Below, in pieces: positions 41,185-44,870 of a stretch of 44,870 nucleotides of DNA (its first letter is position 1; each line of letters begins with the position of its first letter). The position numbers were made by a program, and so were the translations under genes. Under the pieces are notes generated by a model that saw only the letters and a program-made list of their open reading frames with translations, made no database searches and was not told the DNA's origin. This stretch comes from Prevotellaceae bacterium (GTDB taxonomy: Bacteria > Bacteroidota > Bacteroidia > Bacteroidales > UBA932): assembly GCA_031284065.1 (NCBI GenBank), contig JAITAP010000026.1:1-44870 (forward strand), in the 5' to 3' direction.

Positions 41185-41304
41185 ATGGCATTAGTTATTT
41201 GGTTTTGCATCGGCGGGGTGGCAGGAATAGCCCTCTGTATATGGGCTCTGCTTAGCGAGCGGAGAGAAAAGAAAAAATTGCTACCTTTGCAAAATGAAAG
41301 TTGA
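41185..41304 (+). CDS. Tiny single-span membrane protein (39 aa)
   Basis: MALVIWFCIGGVAGIALCIW forms one transmembrane helix, followed by a basic cytoplasmic tail (ERREKKK). It starts 5 bases after the previous stop and overlaps the start of the next gene by 11 bases. I do not recognise it. Its size and form resemble small membrane toxins or regulators of membrane complexes, but no specific evidence supports either. Confidence 0.5.
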   Translation: MALVIWFCIGGVAGIALCIWALLSERREKKKLLPLQNES

Positions 41305-41494
41305 TAGAAGCATATTTACGGACATTTCCAAGGTTTTCTTGGACGTTGCGAAATACGTGTTAACGGGTACTATACTATCCGTCTTCATCGGCGAGTTCAA
41401 AGGCAATTTGTTGATGGTGTATATCGTCAGCCTTGCGGTGCTCTTTGTTTCTGTCGCATTTTACTTGATTTTTCATCAATTAGGGAGAAAATAA
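41294..41494 (+). CDS. Small membrane protein, second DUF6722-like copy
   Basis: This 66-residue protein (MKVDRSIFTDISKVFLDVAK...) begins with an amphipathic segment similar in layout to the 41009 protein (ISKVFLDVAKYVLTGTILS against SKYCLDLSKLIFGGGIVAS), then has two hydrophobic segments (about 21-34 and 40-58) and ends with a basic tail. It overlaps the previous gene by 11 bases. A TACCTTTG box (41282-41289) lies 4 bases before its ATG. Confidence 0.65.
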   Translation: MKVDRSIFTDISKVFLDVAKYVLTGTILSVFIGEFKGNLLMVYIVSLAVLFVSVAFYLIFHQLGRK

Positions 41495-41496
41495 TT

Positions 41497-41598
41497 ATGT
41501 TGGGATTATATTTTGGATTGGCTGGCCTCGTAATGGTTGCCATACTCGGACTTGTGGGCGGATTGCTGCTTGGACAACGACACACAACTCAGCTGTGA
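41497..41598 (+). CDS. Tiny single-span membrane protein (33 aa)
   Basis: MLGLYFGLAGLVMVAILGLV then GGLLLGQRHTTQL: one transmembrane helix rich in Gly and Leu and a short basic tail. It follows the 41294 gene by 2 bases. Together the four genes repeat a pattern of a two-span protein followed by a tiny one-span protein. Confidence 0.45.
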   Translation: MLGLYFGLAGLVMVAILGLVGGLLLGQRHTTQL

Positions 41599-41651
41599 TA
41601 CGATACATGCACCTACTGCCATATATGCGGGATTTGAAATTTTCTGCATTT

Positions 41652-41697
41652 TGTGCCTGTTTCCATCATCAAGGATGTACCCAATTATTGTGATTTG
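41652..41697 (+). repeat. Second copy of the CRISPR-like repeat segment
   Basis: About 44 bases starting GCCTGTTTCCATCATCAAGG and ending ATTGTGATTTGC are identical to 40431-40474. The preceding TTTGAAATTTT is also shared, with an indel between. It is a 1.2-kb-distant direct repeat, and it is cut by the MITE-like element at 41709. Confidence 0.8.
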
Positions 41698-41708
41698 CCG
41701 ACATTCGA

Positions 41709-41877
41709 CTTTGTTGCAACGAATAACATGCTAACTATTACATAAAGTCTAATAAATATTTTCAATTAGCTACGTTCCAATCGGCTGCGCTGAACTCCGC
41801 TTCGCTCCTATTCCCCGTAGGGGAATAATTGAAAATATTTATTAGGCTTTACATAATGTGCGCTCGTTGCAACAAAG
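41709..41877. mobile_element. MITE-like element with long inverted repeats, copy 3
   Basis: The arms 41709-41768 and 41826-41877 are inverted copies: CTTTGTTGCAACG at the outer left against CGTTGCAACAAAG at the outer right, and AATAAATATTTTCAATTA against its complement at the inner ends. An inner palindrome ATTCCCCGTAGGGGAAT lies near 41810-41826. No transposase is encoded. It separates the tiny-gene cluster from the DUF5686 gene. Confidence 0.75.
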
Positions 41878-41938
41878 TCAATTCTTAGTTCTGATTCTTT
41901 TCGTATCTTTGTCCCTTGTGCATCATTCAACTCCGGCA

Positions 41939-44548
41939 ATGTATTTTCGATATGCGTATATGTGTTTGGTTGCTGCCACGCTACCGGCGTTTGCCGCCGG
42001 TCAGGTGTTGCGCGGCAGCATTACGGACAAATCCGGCAAACCCATTCCGTTTGCCACCGTTTACGTGCGCGAAATGCAGCTGGGCACATCGGCTGACGAG
42101 CACGGAGCGTTTGAGCTTAAGCTCCCCCGCGGCGCCTACACCTGCGTTTTTCAGCACATAGGCTACCAAACAAGCGTGGACAAGGTGGAGGTTACGGGGC
42201 AGGGCGCTGCGCTTGGGGTTACGCTCGCCGACAAGTCCTACGAGCTGGAGGCGGTCATTGTATCCAACAGCGGCGAGGATTACGCCTGCCACGTCATGCG
42301 CCGCGCCATTGCCATGGCGCCCTACTACAGCCACGAGGTGAGCAACTACAAAGCTGAGGTGTACCTCAAAGGCACGTGCAAGGTGGACCGCATATCGCGC
42401 GTGGTGAAAGCGCTGGTAAAAAGGGAGCTTAGGCAGGCGCAAATTAAGGAAAAGGAAACCTACCTGCTGGAGTCGATGAATGAGATAGAATTTTCCGAGC
42501 CAAACACTTACAAGCATAAGGTGCTTTCCTCAAAAAGCACGGTGCCTGTCGATCTTGGCAGCTTCAACACAATGAACTACGTAAACGTGAACGTGTACAG
42601 CCTTAACCTGCTGGCGCGCGACGCGCTGTCTAACTATCGCTTTGCATACGAGGGTATTGTGGAGGAGGAAAACATGGTTATCTGCAAGGTAAAGGTTACT
42701 CCGCGCAAAAAAAATCCGGGCTTGATGAGCGGCTACATCTACATCATAGAAGATACGTGGCGCGTGTACAGCGCTAACCTCAGCGGCAAGTTCCCCTTCG
42801 GAACGTTCAGCGCAGTGATGACAACCAACGAAATCCGCGACGGTATTCGGCTGCCTACCTCCTACAGCCTGACGGCAACGATGAAAGCCCTGGGCAACAA
42901 CGCCAACTTTGACTACACCGGCACAGTACGCTACAGCAACATCATCAAAAATACCAAAATAAAAAATCCGCTCGCAAGCGCCACGCCAACGCCGCCGCCC
43001 GCTGCGCCAACGGCAGACGCTACCGCTGCCAAAAGCGCGTCGGCCAAAAGCGCGTCCGACAGCATAAAGCTGAAAAAGCGACGCGACAAGCTGGCAAGCC
43101 TGCTGGAGCAGGAAGAGCTGAGTAACCGCGAAATGCTTAAGGTAAACAAGATGCTCAGGGAGGAATTGAAGAACCAAGAGCCGCAGCCGCTCAACATTAG
43201 CAGCCGCTACCGCGTGGAGGTGGACAGCAGCGCGCGCACGCGCGATACCGCCTACTGGAACGCCATTCGCCCCGTACCGCTCAAGCGCGAGGAGGCGGTC
43301 AGCTACCTCAAAGTGGACTCCCTCCGCGCGATAGCGCAGGTGCGCCGCGACTCCGCAAAAACGGGAAGCGGCAGGTTGGGTAACCTGATGCTCGGCACGC
43401 GCTACCAGCCCTCGCCGGCATTGCGCATTACGCACAGCGGGCTTATAGCGCCGTCGCTGCTCACCTTTAGCGCCGTCAACGGCTTTCACTACGGTCAGAA
43501 AATCGGGCTGCGAAAAATGCTTGCCGACAGCACGCTGCTGAACCTCAACGCCAACGTTGGCTGGGCGTTCAGCCGCAAGGCGTTCACGTGGAGGCTCAAC
43601 GGCGGCTACCAGTACATTCCGGAGCGTCGCGCGGAAGCCTTTTTTGACGTTGGGTGGTACGATACGGACTACAACGGCAGCCAGCGGGCGGACGTTATGA
43701 ACAGCGCGCTGGCGCTGCTGCTGCACAACAACTACAACCGCCTCTACGACCAACTCTACGTGAGCTTGGGCAACAATATTGACATTGCAAACGGGCTGTC
43801 GCTACAGGTTATGCTGTCGTACTACGACCGCAGCCGTCTGGAGAACAGCACGGAATTTTCGTTCTTTAACCGCAGCAAAAAGTATGCGCCCAACCTGCCG
43901 GACAACGAGTACGTAGATAATCGCCTTGAGCTGCACAGGTCAAGTGTTCTCAACGTGTCGCTCAGCTACACGCCGCAGTATTTTTACCGCATGAGAGGCC
44001 GGCAAAAACGCATGGCATACTCCAGCTACCCCACCTTCCGGCTTACGTGGCGCGAGGGTATTCCCAACATGCTGGGCAGCAAATCCGACTTTAGCTTCGC
44101 AAAGTTTTCCATTCATCAGACAAAAAATTTGGGCTTGCTGGAGGAATTTTTTTACCAAGTGGAGGGAGCGAAGTTTTTCCGCAGCAAGGAGGTTGATTTT
44201 CCCGATTTTTACCACTTCTCAATGCCGGGCTACGTGGGGCATACCGTCGGCGGCGCGAGCCGGGAGTATTCGCGCTACTACCGCTACAGCACGCCCGGAT
44301 GGGGCGCGCTGGCAGAAGTGCGATATACTACGCCGTTTTTGGCGCTCAAATTCTTGCCGCTGTTCAACAAAACGTACTGCCGCGAAAACGTGAGCCTGCG
44401 CACGCTGTACACGCCGCAGCAAAAATTCTACACCGAAGCCGAGTACGCCGTGAGCGAAATATTTTTTATGATGAGGCTGGGCGTTTTTGCCGGATTTGAA
44501 AACGAGCATTTTCGCACGGTGGGGGTAACGCTGAAGTTTAATCTTTAG
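41939..44548 (+). CDS. DUF5686 outer-membrane protein with carboxypeptidase-regulatory N-terminus
   Basis: This 869-residue protein has a signal peptide (MYFRYAYMCLVAATLPAFAAGQ), then a carboxypeptidase-D regulatory-like beta sandwich (about 23-105, VLRGSITDKSGKPIPFATVYV). The rest matches the DUF5686 family: a soluble segment (about 110-360), a low-complexity Ala/Pro/Thr/Ser/Lys linker with a coiled-coil part (about 360-430), and a C-terminal beta-barrel of alternating strands ending in Leu (FRTVGVTLKFNL). The frame opens at 41858 inside the MITE-like element, but ATG at 41939 starts the signal peptide, and a TATCTTTG box (41904-41911) supports it. Family function is unknown; a role in outer-membrane biogenesis or export is inferred. 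Confidence 0.85.
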   Translation: MYFRYAYMCLVAATLPAFAAGQVLRGSITDKSGKPIPFATVYVREMQLGTSADEHGAFELKLPRGAYTCVFQHIGYQTSVDKVEVTGQGAALGVTLADKSYELEAVIVSNSGEDYACHVMRRAIAMAPYYSHEVSNYKAEVYLKGTCKVDRISRVVKALVKRELRQAQIKEKETYLLESMNEIEFSEPNTYKHKVLSSKSTVPVDLGSFNTMNYVNVNVYSLNLLARDALSNYRFAYEGIVEEENMVICKVKVTPRKKNPGLMSGYIYIIEDTWRVYSANLSGKFPFGTFSAVMTTNEIRDGIRLPTSYSLTATMKALGNNANFDYTGTVRYSNIIKNTKIKNPLASATPTPPPAAPTADATAAKSASAKSASDSIKLKKRRDKLASLLEQEELSNREMLKVNKMLREELKNQEPQPLNISSRYRVEVDSSARTRDTAYWNAIRPVPLKREEAVSYLKVDSLRAIAQVRRDSAKTGSGRLGNLMLGTRYQPSPALRITHSGLIAPSLLTFSAVNGFHYGQKIGLRKMLADSTLLNLNANVGWAFSRKAFTWRLNGGYQYIPERRAEAFFDVGWYDTDYNGSQRADVMNSALALLLHNNYNRLYDQLYVSLGNNIDIANGLSLQVMLSYYDRSRLENSTEFSFFNRSKKYAPNLPDNEYVDNRLELHRSSVLNVSLSYTPQYFYRMRGRQKRMAYSSYPTFRLTWREGIPNMLGSKSDFSFAKFSIHQTKNLGLLEEFFYQVEGAKFFRSKEVDFPDFYHFSMPGYVGHTVGGASREYSRYYRYSTPGWGALAEVRYTTPFLALKFLPLFNKTYCRENVSLRTLYTPQQKFYTEAEYAVSEIFFMMRLGVFAGFENEHFRTVGVTLKFNL

Positions 44549-44687
44549 GCTACCGGCGAACTCTGGAGGTAAAACCACTACTGGCCGACTAAAAAAGTTT
44601 TCCATAAAAAAATCGTTCTGCGCAGGTTCCGCAGGAGCGACACTTGAGAATTTTGAATTTTGAATTTTGAATTGGCTAACGCCATCC

Positions 44688-44760
44688 CAAAGTCCCGCAG
44701 GGACTTGCTGTCGTAGGTTTTATAGTAATGTGCTCTCGTTGCAACAAAGTCATTCTTAAC
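44688..44760. repeat. MITE-like element end, copy 4
   Basis: It contains an AAAGTCCCGCAGGGACTT palindrome and the end TAATGTGCTCTCGTTGCAAC, then AAAGTCATTCTTA. The same ending follows the element at 41877 (AAAGTCAATTCTTA). The 44549-44777 gap holds nothing else recognisable. Confidence 0.65.
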
Positions 44761-44777
44761 CCCTAATTTACAAAAAT

Positions 44778-44870
44778 ATGGTTCTTTTTTTTCAGTCATC
44801 GGCAAGCGTTTTGGCGGTAAGCGCCGACAGCCCGCTCACGGGGCAAGACATCGAAAAGCTGGAGTGGCTT
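44778..44870 (+). CDS. purL: Phosphoribosylformylglycinamidine synthase, N-terminal fragment
   Basis: Only the first 31 residues are in the window. MVLFFQSSASVLAVSADSPL followed by GQDIEKLEWL matches the N-terminus of large PurL enzymes of Bacteroidetes, which usually start with a similar hydrophobic strand and have an EKLxWLFG segment. The enzyme makes formylglycinamidine ribonucleotide in purine synthesis. The rest of the gene lies beyond the right edge. Confidence 0.8.
   Translation, partial: MVLFFQSSASVLAVSADSPLTGQDIEKLEWL

Noticed and set aside
41537..41734. Open frame of 65 codons overlapping the fourth tiny gene
   Set aside because: It runs through the CRISPR-like repeat and ends near the MITE-like element; the 33-codon frame with a transmembrane helix fits the cluster better.
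39257..41877. tRNA-Gln as the integration site of a genomic island
   Set aside because: No second copy of the tRNA 3' end was found downstream, and no integrase is present, although accessory genes follow the tRNA.
42530..43753. Long open frame opposite the DUF5686 gene (about 407 codons)
   Set aside because: It is a shadow of a well-supported coding sequence, without start context or domain.

Overview
The window looks like a chromosomal segment of a Bacteroidota bacterium, most likely an uncultured Bacteroidales. The evidence is family-level: a DUF5686 outer-membrane protein with a carboxypeptidase-regulatory N-terminus, a DUF3352/DUF4834 pair, a KduI isomerase, an Rpn-type PD-(D/E)XK gene, DUF6722-like small proteins, and many Bacteroidetes-type promoters (TTTG or TTG, about 20 bases, then TAnnTTTG). 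Shine-Dalgarno sites are not evident.

Layout. 0-5 kb: an exported alpha/beta hydrolase, an exported endonuclease/exonuclease/phosphatase protein overlapping a beta-helix surface protein, and an unrecognised lipoprotein. 5-6.5 kb: a DUF1016 (YhcG-type) nuclease with a decayed second copy beside it. 6.5-12.8 kb: housekeeping genes asnS, rpoN, an Rnl2-like RNA ligase, a solitary sufB, and argB. 12.8-17.1 kb: an accessory island with an antitoxin and wrecked vapC toxin, a two-gene ATPase plus candidate nuclease cassette, IS1595-type relics, a broken Phd antitoxin and a Bro-Fic fusion. 17.1-29 kb: GH29 fucosidase, homoserine dehydrogenase, ApbE plus an exported nitroreductase, an IS30 relic, a glucosaminidase, hemW, an RluB-like pseudouridine synthase, an Rpn-family gene, kduI and purA. 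29.5-35.4 kb: a glycerophosphodiester operon (glpD, glpT, glpQ, porin). 35.5-39.3 kb: tadA, the DUF3352/DUF4834 pair and tRNA-Gln. 39.4-41.9 kb: an AT-rich accessory patch with a BECR-fold nuclease-like gene, CRISPR-like degenerate repeats, a small lipoprotein, four tiny membrane-protein genes and MITE-like elements. 41.9 kb to the end: a DUF5686 protein and the start of purL.

How the genes work together. The glp genes form a full route: outer-membrane entry through the porin, hydrolysis of glycerophosphodiesters by lipoprotein GlpQ, uptake of glycerol-3-phosphate by GlpT and oxidation by GlpD. ApbE and the exported nitroreductase probably act together as flavin enzymes outside the cytoplasm. 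The fucosidase and KduI point to use of fucosylated glycans and of uronate products.

The best candidates for something undescribed are (1) the ATP-operated two-gene cassette at 13.3-15.0 kb, which sits among toxin-antitoxin and IS debris and looks like a defence module; (2) the Fic-carrying segment whose two IS ends are flush with 86-bp direct repeats; and (3) the cluster of four tiny membrane proteins at 41.0-41.6 kb, two of which have promoter boxes almost touching the start codon. All reading was by eye; no database search or alignment was run.
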